A DNA stretch of 64,000 nucleotides, taken from contig NZ_JACBFD010000040.1 in assembly GCF_013391405.1 (NCBI RefSeq), forward strand, positions 26,876-90,875, given 5' to 3'. The notes under the pieces are model-generated. The model searched no databases, was not told the DNA's origin, and saw only the letters and a list, made by a program, of their open reading frames with translations. The stretch comes from Staphylococcus sp. GSSP0090. GTDB lineage: Bacteria; Bacillota; Bacilli; Staphylococcales; Staphylococcaceae. Shown piece after piece: positions 35,187-48,981 of the stretch (within the stretch, counting starts at the first letter, position 1; every line of letters begins with the position of its first letter). Made by a program: the position numbers and the translations under genes.

Positions 35187-35846
35187 ATGACTCAAATGCA
35201 ACAAACGATTTTAGAAGCGTTTCATTTCAGACATGCAACAAAGCGCTTTGATGCAAATAAGCATATTTCAGAGAGTGATTTTAATACTATTCTAGAAGCA
35301 GGTAGACTTTCACCTAGTTCATTGGGGTTAGAACCTTGGAAATTTGTAGTGATTCAAAATCGTGAAATTAGAGATAAACTTAAAGCAATCAGTTGGGGTG
35401 CACAAGGTCAACTAGATACGGCAAGTCATTTTGTATTAATTTTAGCACGCAAAAATGTCACTTCACAATCAGACTTCGTACAACATATGATAAGAAATGT
35501 GAAAAAATATAGTGAAGCAAGCATTCCAGCTACAGAAAAGAAATTTGATGATTTCCAAACTAACTTTCACATTAATGACAATGACCAATCTTTATTAGAA
35601 TGGGCGAGAAAACAGACTTATATTGCACTTGGTAATATGATGACAAGCGCGGCATTATTAAATATCGATTCCTGTCCAATAGAAGGCTTTGATTTAGATG
35701 CAGTAACACAATTTTTATCTGAGGAAGGCATCATAGATGAAACACATTTTGCGCCATCAGTGATGGTAGCTTTTGGTTATAGAGAAACAGATCCAAAAGC
35801 GAAAGTACGCCAAACACAAGATGATATTGTAGAGTGGTTAGAATAA
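35187..35846 (+). CDS. NAD(P)H-dependent nitroreductase family protein
   Basis: A 219-residue FMN-dependent nitroreductase of the NfsB/YfkO type. FMN-binding residues are in FRHATKRFD, the [22 protein letters not shown] stretch (here [15 protein letters not shown]), and the end [24 protein letters not shown]. Such enzymes reduce quinones or nitro-aromatics. Start ATG 35187 follows GAAAGGTAGG at a long spacing; ATG 35196 is an alternative. It ends at a terminator shared with the bgl operon. Confidence 0.87.
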   Translation: MTQMQQTILEAFHFRHATKRFDANKHISESDFNTILEAGRLSPSSLGLEPWKFVVIQNREIRDKLKAISWGAQGQLDTASHFVLILARKNVTSQSDFVQHMIRNVKKYSEASIPATEKKFDDFQTNFHINDNDQSLLEWARKQTYIALGNMMTSAALLNIDSCPIEGFDLDAVTQFLSEEGIIDETHFAPSVMVAFGYRETDPKAKVRQTQDDIVEWLE

Positions 35847-35850
35847 CTAA

Positions 35851-35882
35851 AAAAAGCTTGGTGCCGTTGCACCAAGCTTTTT
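35851..35882. terminator. Bidirectional terminator between nitroreductase and bgl genes
   Basis: AAAAAGCTTGGTG and CACCAAGCTTTTT form a perfect 13-base stem with a 6-base loop, preceded by A and followed by T. Confidence 0.93.
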
Positions 35883-35885
35883 ATA

Positions 35886-37337
<1,452 letters not shown>

Positions 37338-37359
37338 TTACGATTCCTCCTATTATCAA

Positions 37360-38802
<1,443 letters not shown>

Positions 38803-38807
38803 TTAAT

Positions 38808-40790
<1,983 letters not shown>

Positions 40791-40942
40791 TCATTCACCT
40801 CAATGTTCATTTGAAATTATTTAAGTTTCCGTGAGCAGTTTATAACAAATACTGATTATGCTTTCCAATTGTGGCCACAAAAATAGATGAAAACATAAAA
40901 TATTTGCATAGATAAATATCGAAAGCTTAAATAAAAACACAA

Positions 40943-41001
40943 AAAACCCAGAACAACACATACGACGCCCTTAGGTATCGATATGCATTACTCTGGGTTT
41001 T
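40943..41001 (-). terminator. LicT-controlled leader terminator of the bgl operon
   Basis: On the minus strand AAAACCCAGAG (41001-40991) pairs with TTCTGGGTTTT (40953-40943), with further T after it. The left arm overlaps the RAT sequence, so the terminator and antiterminator structures exclude each other. Confidence 0.85.
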
Positions 41002-41023
41002 GCCTACTTAAAGTTACAACCCC
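40996..41023 (-). promoter_or_regulatory. Ribonucleic antiterminator (RAT) bound by LicT
   Basis: The minus-strand sequence begins GGGGTTGTAACTTTAAG and ends TAGGCAAAACC, matching the RAT form GGxTTGTxACTxxxxxxGCAxGCAAAACC seen before BglG/LicT-controlled genes. It overlaps the leader terminator by six bases. Confidence 0.85.
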
Positions 41024-41072
41024 AAACGTTAGAATATAACGTCTAAAGTAACAATATATAAGTTTGAATATT

Positions 41073-41110
41073 ATTATAGCGCTTACATAAAAAGTTGTCA
41101 ACGCTTACAT
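41073..41110 (-). promoter_or_regulatory. bglP promoter with cre over the -35
   Basis: Minus strand: TTGACA (41101-41096), 17 bases, TATAAT (41078-41073), a consensus sigma-A promoter. ATGTAAGCGTTGACA (41110-41096) fits the cre consensus with one mismatch, so CcpA would sit on the -35. The cre starts within the licT stop codon. Confidence 0.85.
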
Positions 41111-41937
41111 TATGATTTGAATAATCTTGCTATGTGTAAAATAAGATAAACACGTTCATCATTGGATAACTGATGATCATAATGTTTCTTAAGAAAGTCG
41201 GATATTTTATCTACACATTCATCTGATTTCACATGCTTTTTTTGTAGTACATGCAGCAGTGATTCATCAGTAACTTCGTTTAGTGACTCATGATTAATTA
41301 GCCTTTGACTGAAAAATTTAAGGTGGGTCATAAATCGAGAGTAGCTTAGGCCTTCTTCATTAATGTGTAAATTAAAGTGGTACCGCACAATATCTAAAAT
41401 ACTTTTGGTAATCTTTGTGATTTCATATATATTTGCGATATTTTCATCCATACTTGCGTTGACAATATGCATTGCAATAAATCCAGCCTCATCCTTAGGT
41501 AATTCAATATCAAAGCGTCGGTTAATTGTCTCGACTGCGTTTATTGATAAATCATATTCTTTAGGATAGAGTCTGTTGATTTCGTATAATAGTGGGTTTT
41601 TAATAATGTGACCTTCTCTGGTTCTTTTAATAGCATAATCTATGTGGTCCGTTAGTGATAGGTAAATCGATTCTGACATAGGTTTTTCATAAAGCTGATT
41701 AGCTTTGATAATAATATCTTGAGTCGTTAATAAGACATTTTGATCGATTTCATTAAGTAACGTGAGCATACGTTCTTGTTCTTCGCTTGTTAGTCTAAAG
41801 ACTTTATCAATTTTGTCTTTTTCTAGCTCTTGACCATTTTGTTTGCCAAAAGCAATCCCTTTTCCCATGACAATACGTTCTTCATTGTTTATTTTTGAAA
41901 TAACCACATTGTTATTCAGTATTTTAGTAATTTTCAT
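41110..41937 (-). CDS. licT: Transcriptional antiterminator LicT (BglG family)
   Basis: A 275-residue antiterminator. The RNA-binding CAT domain is residues 1-55 (MKITKILNNNVVISKINN; GKGIAFGKQNGQ). PRD1 (about 65-170) has a regulatory His in LTDHIDYAIKR and in MHIVNA; PRD2 (about 175-275) has conserved histidines in IVRYHFNLH and LILHIARLF. In the presence of beta-glucoside it dimerises, binds the RAT and lets transcription pass into bglP. It is upstream of, and in the same direction as, the bgl operon. Its ATG lies 12 bases after AAGGGATG. Confidence 0.93.
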   Translation of the reverse strand: MKITKILNNNVVISKINNEERIVMGKGIAFGKQNGQELEKDKIDKVFRLTSEEQERMLTLLNEIDQNVLLTTQDIIIKANQLYEKPMSESIYLSLTDHIDYAIKRTREGHIIKNPLLYEINRLYPKEYDLSINAVETINRRFDIELPKDEAGFIAMHIVNASMDENIANIYEITKITKSILDIVRYHFNLHINEEGLSYSRFMTHLKFFSQRLINHESLNEVTDESLLHVLQKKHVKSDECVDKISDFLKKHYDHQLSNDERVYLILHIARLFKS

Positions 41938-42054
41938 AATAAATATAACATCCCTTATTTATTAACTTAGTAATAAAAATAATTATATATTTAATATAGT
42001 GTAGATGTTTGTCATAAGTCAAAAAGAAACGTCGATATGATTTTTGGGTTATGA

Positions 42055-42090
42055 CAAAAAACAGCGCTCTTTCAAGTTGAATGAGCACTG
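42055..42090 (-). terminator. Terminator after the catE-like gene
   Basis: Minus strand: CAGTGCTC (42090-42083) and GAGCGCTG (42069-42062) pair with one mismatch, followed by six or seven T. Confidence 0.7.
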
Positions 42091-42125
42091 CTTTGTAAAT
42101 TAAATATCTCTTTGCGTAATATCAA

Positions 42126-42935
42126 TTAGTTCTTATCAGCAACAAGGTTCGTATCACTATGCACTAAGATTTCGAAACCTTCTGGTCCAATAAATTGTAC
42201 TTCTTGTGCATCAGGTTGATAAATTTCTATATGTGCTAATCCCAAGCTTTGACTATTATCTTGGCGTAGCATATTAGATTGCCAAGTATTAAAGGCGATA
42301 TGGTGATGATAATGATTTGTCGACATGAATACGGCTTGAGGAAAATCTGAAACATGATCCAAACCAAGTTCATCGATATAATAATGACGTGATTGACCTA
42401 TATCAGCAGCTTTTAAGTGTAGGTGGCCAATTTTTGCATCGTCTGGCATACCTTGCCACCCATTTTCACTACGCTGTGCAACTAAATCATTCGCATCAAC
42501 TTCCAGTGTGTCCATTTTTACTTTATTGTCATTCCAAATCCAACCTTCTTTATCTCGATCGTAATAAATTTCAATACCATTGCCTTCAGGATCTGCAAAG
42601 TAAAGTGCTTCACTAACGAGGTGATCGCCACCGCCGACTTGAACACCCAAATTTGCAGCATGATATAAGAAATTACCAAGGTCTTGACGAGTTGGTAATA
42701 AGAGTGCCATATGGAATAGTCCTGATTCTCTTATAGAGGGACGACGTCCATTTTCAATTTCATGTAATGTCAAAGTATGTCCGTGTGCACCAATATTGAA
42801 GGTAACCTCATCAGAGACCTCATTTTTAATAGTTAAACCTAAAATTTGTGTGTAGAATTTAATCATATTTTTCAAATCTGAGACGTTTAATGTGATATTT
42901 GTTACTTGCGTTGCATTTTTATCGTGGAAAGTCAT
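42126..42935 (-). CDS. catE: Catechol-2,3-dioxygenase-like VOC protein CatE
   Basis: A 269-residue vicinal oxygen chelate dioxygenase made of two repeated modules. The metal ligands of an extradiol dioxygenase are expected in GHLHLKAADI (His), HHHIAFNTW (His) and LAHIEIYQPD (Glu), all present; the N-terminal module has the GLFHMALLLPT and GNGIEIYYDRD stretches. B. subtilis CatE and its S. aureus homologue remove catechol and quinones. The promoter contains a QsrR-type palindrome in its spacer. It is monocistronic, with AAGGAGC before the ATG. Confidence 0.87.
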   Translation of the reverse strand: MTFHDKNATQVTNITLNVSDLKNMIKFYTQILGLTIKNEVSDEVTFNIGAHGHTLTLHEIENGRRPSIRESGLFHMALLLPTRQDLGNFLYHAANLGVQVGGGDHLVSEALYFADPEGNGIEIYYDRDKEGWIWNDNKVKMDTLEVDANDLVAQRSENGWQGMPDDAKIGHLHLKAADIGQSRHYYIDELGLDHVSDFPQAVFMSTNHYHHHIAFNTWQSNMLRQDNSQSLGLAHIEIYQPDAQEVQFIGPEGFEILVHSDTNLVADKN

Positions 42936-42983
42936 TGTTTTGCTCCTTATTCATTGCATGTATTTATAATGATTACAAGTTGA

Positions 42984-43012
42984 ATTCTAGTATAAAAAAT
43001 ATACTAAGTCAA
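42984..43012 (-). promoter_or_regulatory. catE promoter with a QsrR-type operator in the spacer
   Basis: Minus strand: TTGACT (43012-43007), 17 bases and TAGAAT (42989-42984). TAGTATAAAAAATATACTA (42988-43006) fills the spacer and contains GTATA-N5-TATAC, the published S. aureus QsrR motif. Outer arms AGTTGA (42978-42983) and TCAACT (43009-43014) extend the symmetry. Confidence 0.8.
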
Positions 43013-43123
43013 CTCGTAAAGCTCTGAAAGTATAAAAAAATATATTTGGTAGCATTAAAAGATTCATTTTTGTAAAATAGATATAACACCATGTATTAAA
43101 ATAAAGCGAATAGGATGTTAAAG

Positions 43124-43669
43124 ATGACACACTATTATTTTAAAGAAAATTTTTTTAATGCTTCTACATCAGCGATAGATATTTATAATAATAAGGAAGA
43201 CATCGTGTTTACCATCAAATTATATTATACGTCTACGATACAACAAACCATGGCATATTTAGGCAACAACAAGCAGAATTTTGAAATCACAGATGGCGAA
43301 GATACTTATCGCGTGTTACAAGAAGGATCGATAAGTGGTTCAATTAAAACACCTTTTAAGACAGTTTGGACTGTTGAAAAAAATGATAAACCAATTGGCA
43401 CATTGCGTACAAAAATGAACCTCAAGCCAACTATGTATTTTGAAGGTAATAAAGGCGATATCATAAAATTCCAGTCAGGATTTTTTTCGAGAAATATAAA
43501 AGCAATCGAACAACATCAACAAATCATGCAAACAAAATCAGAGCGATTTAAATTTGCTTCAAGGCACGATGTGTATATAGAAACGGAAACGTACCATCCG
43601 GCTATGTTAATACTATTGTTCCAAGTCTTTTATGAATTTCAGGAAAAACAACGCAAAAATGCGAATTAG
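43124..43669 (+). CDS. Tubby-like/YxjI-type protein of unknown function
   Basis: A 181-residue soluble, beta-rich protein. The pattern of short strands, with FKENFFNASTSAIDIYNN, then GSISGSIKTPFKTVWTVEKNDKPIGTLRT-like text (key part KTVWTVEKNDKPIGTL) and a C-terminal hydrophobic helix (PAMLILLFQVFYEFQ) resembles the LURP-one/YxjI tubby-like barrel. I am not certain of the family. I use ATG 43124 after AGGATG; an ATG 9 bases earlier overlaps that site. It is monocistronic. Confidence 0.5.
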   Translation: MTHYYFKENFFNASTSAIDIYNNKEDIVFTIKLYYTSTIQQTMAYLGNNKQNFEITDGEDTYRVLQEGSISGSIKTPFKTVWTVEKNDKPIGTLRTKMNLKPTMYFEGNKGDIIKFQSGFFSRNIKAIEQHQQIMQTKSERFKFASRHDVYIETETYHPAMLILLFQVFYEFQEKQRKNAN

Positions 43670-43696
43670 ATTAAATCGGGCATAGTAATATGATGG

Positions 43697-43733
43697 AACT
43701 TGAGATACTTCGGATGTCTCAAGTTTATTTTTT
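43697..43733 (+). terminator. Terminator after the YxjI-like gene
   Basis: AACTTGAGATA pairs with TGTCTCAAGTT (one mismatch) around a CTTCGG loop, followed by a T-rich run. Confidence 0.85.
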
Positions 43734-43903
43734 TAAGTGAACTGAAATATCTTAATAGTTAGAGTGTAATATATCTATTATAATTACAGTTGTTAACTTA
43801 TGGTAGAATATGAGATATATTTGTGAAGATTAACTTGTGCTGTTTATGTCTATAAATTCATGTTTTAGGAATTAAATTGCAAATGTATGGAGGAGGTGGC
43901 GTT

Positions 43904-45685
43904 ATGAAAGTGTTTTTGAAATTAGGTTGGTTTTTTAAGCAACAAAAGGCAAGTTATCTCATTGGTTTAGGCACATTACTTTTAATAGCGTTAATTGAAA
44001 TCGTACCGCCTCAAATCATTGGTCGAACCATTGATGAGATGACTACTAATAAACTCACACCTCGATTATTAGCCATTTACTTAATCATACTGGTCATTAC
44101 TGCGATATTAACTTATATTCTCAGATATATTTGGAGATTATCGATATTTGGGACAAGTCAAAAGTTAGGGAAGATATTAAGGACTTATTTATATAAAAAA
44201 TATACAGAAATGAGTGCCATCTTTTTTCAAAAAAGAAGAACAGGTGATTTGATGGCACATGCTACGAATGATATCAGAGCTGTACAAAATGCTGCGGGTG
44301 CCGGTATTTTGATGATTGCAGATTCGTTGATAACTGGTGGTACAGTTATCATAACGATGGCAACAACAGTCAGTTGGAAATTGACGTTAATCGCCATGAT
44401 TCCTTTACCTTTTATGGTATTACTGACGAGTATTTATGGCTCACTATTAAGTAAAGGATTTAAAAAAGCGCAAGCTGCGTTTAGTAAATTAAATGATAAG
44501 ACACAAGAAAGTGTGGCAGGCATCAAGGTCACTAAGACGTTTGGCTATGAGCAGAGTGATCAGGCGGATTTTAAAGCGTTAAGTGATGATGTCGTTGTAA
44601 AAAATTTGAAAGTATCGAAAATAGATGCACTTTTTGACCCAACGATTACATTAGTCATTGGTATGAGTTATTTCTTATCTATCGCATTTGGTGCACAGAT
44701 GGTATTTCATAATGATATCACTTTAGGACAGTTAATCACGTTTAATACTTATCTTGGCATGCTTGTATGGCCTTTACTGGCACTAGGACTTTTTTTTAAC
44801 ATTATTCAGAGAGCGAAAGCTTCTTATGAACGCATTGAGGAAATTGGTGAATTACCTAATGATATCGATACATCTTATTCAATTGATGAGCGTCCACAGG
44901 GAGATATCAGGTTTAATATGAAACAGTTTCATTTCCCGGGTAATGATGATCAGGGGATATATGATATTCATTTTACAATTGAAGAAGGTTCTACAGTTGG
45001 TATTGTTGGACGTACAGGCTCAGGTAAGAGCGCATTGATTAGGTTGTTATTACGAGAATTTGACACAAAACAACCTCACGATATTGAATTTGGCGGACAT
45101 CCGATTCGTGATTACAATGTTTCCCTATTAAGGGCACAATTTGGTTATGTACCACAAGAACATTTTTTATTTTCAACAACGATACGAAATAATATTGCAT
45201 TTAGTGATGAAACCATTGACGATGAGAAAATATTTGAAGCTAGTAAACTGAGTCACATTCACGATGATATTATGCAATTTTCTAACGGTTACCAAACCGT
45301 GGTAGGCGAACGTGGTGTATCATTGTCAGGCGGTCAAAAACAAAGGGTTTCTATTGCGCGTGCATTACTCCTTAATCCAGAAATTCTCATTTTGGATGAT
45401 TCATTATCAGCAGTAGATGCGCAAACAGAAGAAGCCATATTGGATAATTTGGAACGTCTGAGAAGCGGTAAGACCAATATTATAACGGCACATAGAATGA
45501 GTGCTGTGAAACATGCCGATTTAATCATAGTCATGAATGAAGGTCGAATCATCGAGCGTGGTAATCACGAAACACTCATGCGTAAAAAAGGTTGGTATTA
45601 TGATACTTACCAGGCTCAAGCCTTACAAGAGCAACTGTCTCGCAACTTGGATAGTCTAACGGAAGGGGATGGTGAACATGACTGA
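43904..45685 (+). CDS. ABC exporter half-transporter, degenerate-site subunit
   Basis: A 593-residue half-transporter with six membrane spans (residues about 15-310) and an ATPase domain. Walker A is GRTGSGKSALIR and the signature LSGGQKQR is perfect, but Walker B ends ILILDDSLSAVD: the catalytic Glu is Asp, as in the weak-site subunits of BmrC/BmrD- or TM287/288-type heterodimers. The start is ATG 43904, 6 bases after GGAGGTGG; the in-frame ATG upstream precedes that site. It overlaps the next gene by 8 bases. The substrate is probably a drug or lipid-like molecule, but not known. Confidence 0.88.
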   Translation: MKVFLKLGWFFKQQKASYLIGLGTLLLIALIEIVPPQIIGRTIDEMTTNKLTPRLLAIYLIILVITAILTYILRYIWRLSIFGTSQKLGKILRTYLYKKYTEMSAIFFQKRRTGDLMAHATNDIRAVQNAAGAGILMIADSLITGGTVIITMATTVSWKLTLIAMIPLPFMVLLTSIYGSLLSKGFKKAQAAFSKLNDKTQESVAGIKVTKTFGYEQSDQADFKALSDDVVVKNLKVSKIDALFDPTITLVIGMSYFLSIAFGAQMVFHNDITLGQLITFNTYLGMLVWPLLALGLFFNIIQRAKASYERIEEIGELPNDIDTSYSIDERPQGDIRFNMKQFHFPGNDDQGIYDIHFTIEEGSTVGIVGRTGSGKSALIRLLLREFDTKQPHDIEFGGHPIRDYNVSLLRAQFGYVPQEHFLFSTTIRNNIAFSDETIDDEKIFEASKLSHIHDDIMQFSNGYQTVVGERGVSLSGGQKQRVSIARALLLNPEILILDDSLSAVDAQTEEAILDNLERLRSGKTNIITAHRMSAVKHADLIIVMNEGRIIERGNHETLMRKKGWYYDTYQAQALQEQLSRNLDSLTEGDGEHD

Positions 45686-47441
45686 AAATGCTAATCTTAC
45701 AGCAAAGGATCAAGGTAGTGCACTCATTAGGTTATTTAAATACACCTTACCCTATAAGTGGATTATTGTTTTGGCATTTATTACGCTCATATTATCCACG
45801 ATTGCTAGCATGATGACGCCTTACATGGTGAAAATCTTCATCGATGATTACTTGACACCACGTCATTTTCCAAAAGATGCAATGGTATGGTTGATTGTTA
45901 TTTTTATTAGCATTCAGTTGATTGGCGCTATCACCCTTTACTTTAGCCAATATTTATTTCAATATTTAGCATTTAAAGTGATTCAACAATTACGAATTGA
46001 TGCATTTAATAAATTGGGTAAATTAGGTATGAAATACTTTGATAAAGTACCTGGTGGTAGTATTGTTTCCCGTCTTACAAACGATACAGAAACCATTGTA
46101 GATATGATTGTAGGTGTCTTTTCAACTTTTATTATGGCGTTCTTTATGATGATTTCTAGTTACATCATGATGTTTGTGTTAGATGTGAAGTTAGCTTTAA
46201 TTGCGCTTATCTTTTTACCTATTATTATGTTGATATTAGCAAGTTATCGAAAGTATTCTGCTTTTTTATTTTCAAAGTCAAGACAACGTTTATCCGATTT
46301 AAATTCGAAATTAGCGGAATCTATAGAAGGTATGAAAATCATCCAAGCCTTTAATCAGGAACGCCGATTAAATAGAGAATTTAATAAGATTAATGATGAA
46401 CACTACCAATATATGTTGAAAACCGTCAAATTAGACAGTCTTTTACTGCGACCAGCAATTAGTTCTATTTCAATTTTTGCGGTCGTAATGATTCTTGGAT
46501 ATTTTGGAGTAATTAGTTTTACGACTGGTATCACAGCGGGTGTGGTGTTTGCTTTTGTACAATATATGGAACGCTTTTTTGAACCTATCAATCAAGTCAG
46601 TCAAAACCTGAATATATTACAACAAGCACTTGTTTCAGCGAGTAGAGTTTTTGCGCTCATCGATGATGACACATATGAACCACAACAAGAAGTAAACAAT
46701 GATAATGTGATTGAAGCTGGGGAAATCGAATTCGACAATGTGAGTTTTAGTTATGACGGAGAGATAGATGTGTTAAAACATATTAGTTTTACCGCAAAAC
46801 CAGGAGAAATGATTGCGCTTGTGGGTCATACAGGTTCTGGTAAAAGTTCTATCATCAATCTCTTCATGCGTTTCTATGAATTCCATCGCGGTGATATTAA
46901 AATAGACGGCAAGTCTATTAAAACGATACCTAAAAGAGAGTTAAAAGAAAAAATTGGTTTAGTGTTACAAGATGCCTTTATGTTCTATGGCACGATAGCT
47001 TCCAATATTAAACTTTACCATCCTACAATGACATTTGAACAAGTAAAAGCGGCGGCTACGTTTGTCCATGCAAATCATTTTATTGAAAAGTTACCCGATC
47101 AATACCAGCATAAAGTGATTGAGAAAGGTAGTGCATTTTCAAGTGGTGAGAGACAATTAATCGCTTTCGCAAGAACCATTGCAACAAATCCTAAAATCTT
47201 AATATTAGATGAAGCCACAGCGAACATAGATTCAGAAACTGAGGAGCAAATTCAACAATCTTTGAATAAGATGAGAATGGGACGGACGACTTTGGCGATT
47301 GCGCATCGCTTATCTACGATTCAGGACGCGGATCAAATATTTGTATTAAATAAAGGTGAAATTGTTGAACGTGGTACACATACACAATTAATCGCGCAAA
47401 AAGGAATTTATCATAATATGTATTTATTACAGAATGGATAA
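45678..47441 (+). CDS. ABC exporter half-transporter, catalytic-site subunit
   Basis: A 587-residue partner of the preceding gene. Six spans lie in residues about 20-320. The ATPase has Walker A GHTGSGKSSIIN and a canonical Walker B ILILDEATANID with the catalytic Glu, but the signature is degenerate (FSSGERQL instead of LSGGQxQ). The two subunits therefore complement each other: one intact ATP site uses this Walker B with the partner's signature. Start ATG 45678 has AAGGGGAT at a proper distance and is inside the previous gene's end. A strong hairpin follows. Confidence 0.88.
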   Translation: MTENANLTAKDQGSALIRLFKYTLPYKWIIVLAFITLILSTIASMMTPYMVKIFIDDYLTPRHFPKDAMVWLIVIFISIQLIGAITLYFSQYLFQYLAFKVIQQLRIDAFNKLGKLGMKYFDKVPGGSIVSRLTNDTETIVDMIVGVFSTFIMAFFMMISSYIMMFVLDVKLALIALIFLPIIMLILASYRKYSAFLFSKSRQRLSDLNSKLAESIEGMKIIQAFNQERRLNREFNKINDEHYQYMLKTVKLDSLLLRPAISSISIFAVVMILGYFGVISFTTGITAGVVFAFVQYMERFFEPINQVSQNLNILQQALVSASRVFALIDDDTYEPQQEVNNDNVIEAGEIEFDNVSFSYDGEIDVLKHISFTAKPGEMIALVGHTGSGKSSIINLFMRFYEFHRGDIKIDGKSIKTIPKRELKEKIGLVLQDAFMFYGTIASNIKLYHPTMTFEQVKAAATFVHANHFIEKLPDQYQHKVIEKGSAFSSGERQLIAFARTIATNPKILILDEATANIDSETEEQIQQSLNKMRMGRTTLAIAHRLSTIQDADQIFVLNKGEIVERGTHTQLIAQKGIYHNMYLLQNG

Positions 47442-47463
47442 ATGAGTTAGCATCATAAATATA

Positions 47464-47514
47464 AATATAGGCATAGGATAACGAGTGTAAAGCTCGATTT
47501 CCTATGCCTATATT
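47464..47514. terminator. Bidirectional terminator after the ABC exporter
   Basis: AATATAGGCATAGGA (47464-47478) pairs with TCCTATGCCTATATT (47500-47514), with an inner CGAG/CTCG stem, between converging genes. Confidence 0.85.
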
Positions 47515-47532
47515 AGTAGTTTCAATGTTTCA

Positions 47533-47811
47533 TTATCCTACATATACATCTTGATATTCATCATGTTTTTCAATAACGTTTTTAGCAAATGGACATGTAG
47601 CTGATACTTTTAAATTATTTTCACGAGCATAATCTACAACAGCTTTAACTAACTGAGAACCGATACCTTGACCACCCATTTCTTCTGGGACACCAGTGTG
47701 ATCAATATCAATTTGTTGATCGCTTTGTTGGTTAAATGTAATTTGTGCTTGTGGATTGTTTTCGTCGTCACCAATATAAAATTTATTTGTACCTTGTTTA
47801 ATTTCAGCCAT
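47533..47811 (-). CDS. Small GNAT-like acetyltransferase, YjdJ/NATD1 type
   Basis: A 92-residue minimal GNAT protein (GNAT_YjdJ group). The CoA-binding loop is GVPEEMGGQGIGSQLVKAV; the end KVSATCPFAKNVIEKHDEYQ has the conserved Cys-Pro found in this group. The N-terminal part FYIGDDENNPQAQITF forms the first strands. It has AGGAGCG before the ATG and stands alone. Its natural substrate is unknown. Confidence 0.85.
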   Translation of the reverse strand: MAEIKQGTNKFYIGDDENNPQAQITFNQQSDQQIDIDHTGVPEEMGGQGIGSQLVKAVVDYARENNLKVSATCPFAKNVIEKHDEYQDVYVG

Positions 47812-47954
47812 ATTATCGCTCCTTAATTTTGTCTATAGTTATTAAATATCACGTTTCAGCAAATATTAAACAATTTGTGAATGCGTGAAAAGGGAAGAAA
47901 TATTAAAGAATGAGTTAAAAGCATTGAAATATAGTGAAAATAAGTTTATAGTTT

Positions 47955-47973
47955 TAACGGAATAATTTCGATT
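47955..47973. promoter_or_regulatory. Zur-like box before the zinc-binding lipoprotein gene
   Basis: TAACGGAATAATTTCGATT matches the Gram-positive Zur consensus AATCGTAATNATTACGATT at 14 of 18 defined positions and is nearly symmetrical. It ends 2 bases before the GGAGGGG ribosome site. Confidence 0.55.
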
Positions 47974-47987
47974 TGGAGGGGCGTTTT

Positions 47988-48977
47988 TTGAAGAAAAGTA
48001 TAATCATCATAATAGCATGTGTAATAACCATTACATTGAGTGCATGTGGTAACATGAATAAAAGTGAGAAAAAAGACGTCAGTTCAACTAATAAACTTAA
48101 AATATATACAACAGCTTTTGCTTTTCAAAGTTTTACGGAGCAAATAGGCGGTAAATATGTAGATGTTGAATCAATTTATCCACCTGGTGCAGATATGCAT
48201 TCTTTTGAACCAACACAAAAAGAGATGGTGAATATTGCTAAGAGTGATTTATTTATCTATTCTAACCAAGAAATGGATCCTGTCGCTAAAAAAATTGCTG
48301 GTTCTATTAATAATGATCATCTTAAATTACCTGTAGCTGCCAATTTCAGTCATGATGATTTATTAGCAAATCATGATCATGACCATGAACACGAAGGGCA
48401 TGAAACGCACGAAGCACACGAAGAACATGCAGAACATGAACATGAGGAAGGCAATAATGATCCACATATATGGCTTGATCCAGTATTAAATAAAAAAATT
48501 GTAAAAACGATCAAAGATGATTTAGTGAAAAAAGATCCACACCATAAAGCATATTATGAACAACATTATAAACAACTTATTGCTGATTTGAATGATATTA
48601 ATCAAGAAATGAAAGATATTACGTCACATCCTAAACGTGATACCGTCGTGATTTCACATGATTCTATTGGTTATTTAGCCCATCGATATGGATTCAAGCA
48701 AGAAGGTGTGAGTGGTATGAATAATGAAGAACCAAGTCAAAGAGATTTAATGGCTATTGTTCAGCGAATTGATGACACAGAACAGCCTTATGTACTTTAT
48801 GAGCAAAACATCTCTTCTAAAGTAACAGATGTGATTCAGAAAGAATCTAATACAACGCCACTGAGCTTCCACAATATGGCTACATTATCTAAAAAAGAAA
48901 CGGATGATAAAGATATATCCTATCAATCACTGATGAAAGAAAATATTAAATCATTGGATAAAGCATTAAATCATTAA
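47988..48977 (+). CDS. Zinc (or manganese) ABC transporter substrate-binding lipoprotein, ZnuA/AdcA-like
   Basis: A 329-residue lipoprotein with signal peptide and lipobox LSACG (cysteine about residue 19). It is a cluster A-I metal-binding protein: His ligands in PGADMHSFEPTQ, DPHIWLDP and ISHDSIGYLAHRY, with a terminal acidic ligand in LYEQNISSK. A His-rich loop at about residues 124-152 (start HDHDHEHEGHE) is the hallmark of zinc rather than manganese proteins. Unlike AdcA there is no ZinT domain. Start TTG 47988 after GGAGGGG. No permease or ATPase lies next to it, so it must use components encoded elsewhere. Confidence 0.87.
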   Translation: MKKSIIIIIACVITITLSACGNMNKSEKKDVSSTNKLKIYTTAFAFQSFTEQIGGKYVDVESIYPPGADMHSFEPTQKEMVNIAKSDLFIYSNQEMDPVAKKIAGSINNDHLKLPVAANFSHDDLLANHDHDHEHEGHETHEAHEEHAEHEHEEGNNDPHIWLDPVLNKKIVKTIKDDLVKKDPHHKAYYEQHYKQLIADLNDINQEMKDITSHPKRDTVVISHDSIGYLAHRYGFKQEGVSGMNNEEPSQRDLMAIVQRIDDTEQPYVLYEQNISSKVTDVIQKESNTTPLSFHNMATLSKKETDDKDISYQSLMKENIKSLDKALNH

Positions 48978-48981
48978 TTAG

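Noticed and set aside
48364..48450. His/Glu-rich repeats in the zinc lipoprotein gene as a DNA repeat
   Set aside because: They are short codon repeats encoding the His-rich metal loop, a known trait of ZnuA-like proteins, not a separate element.
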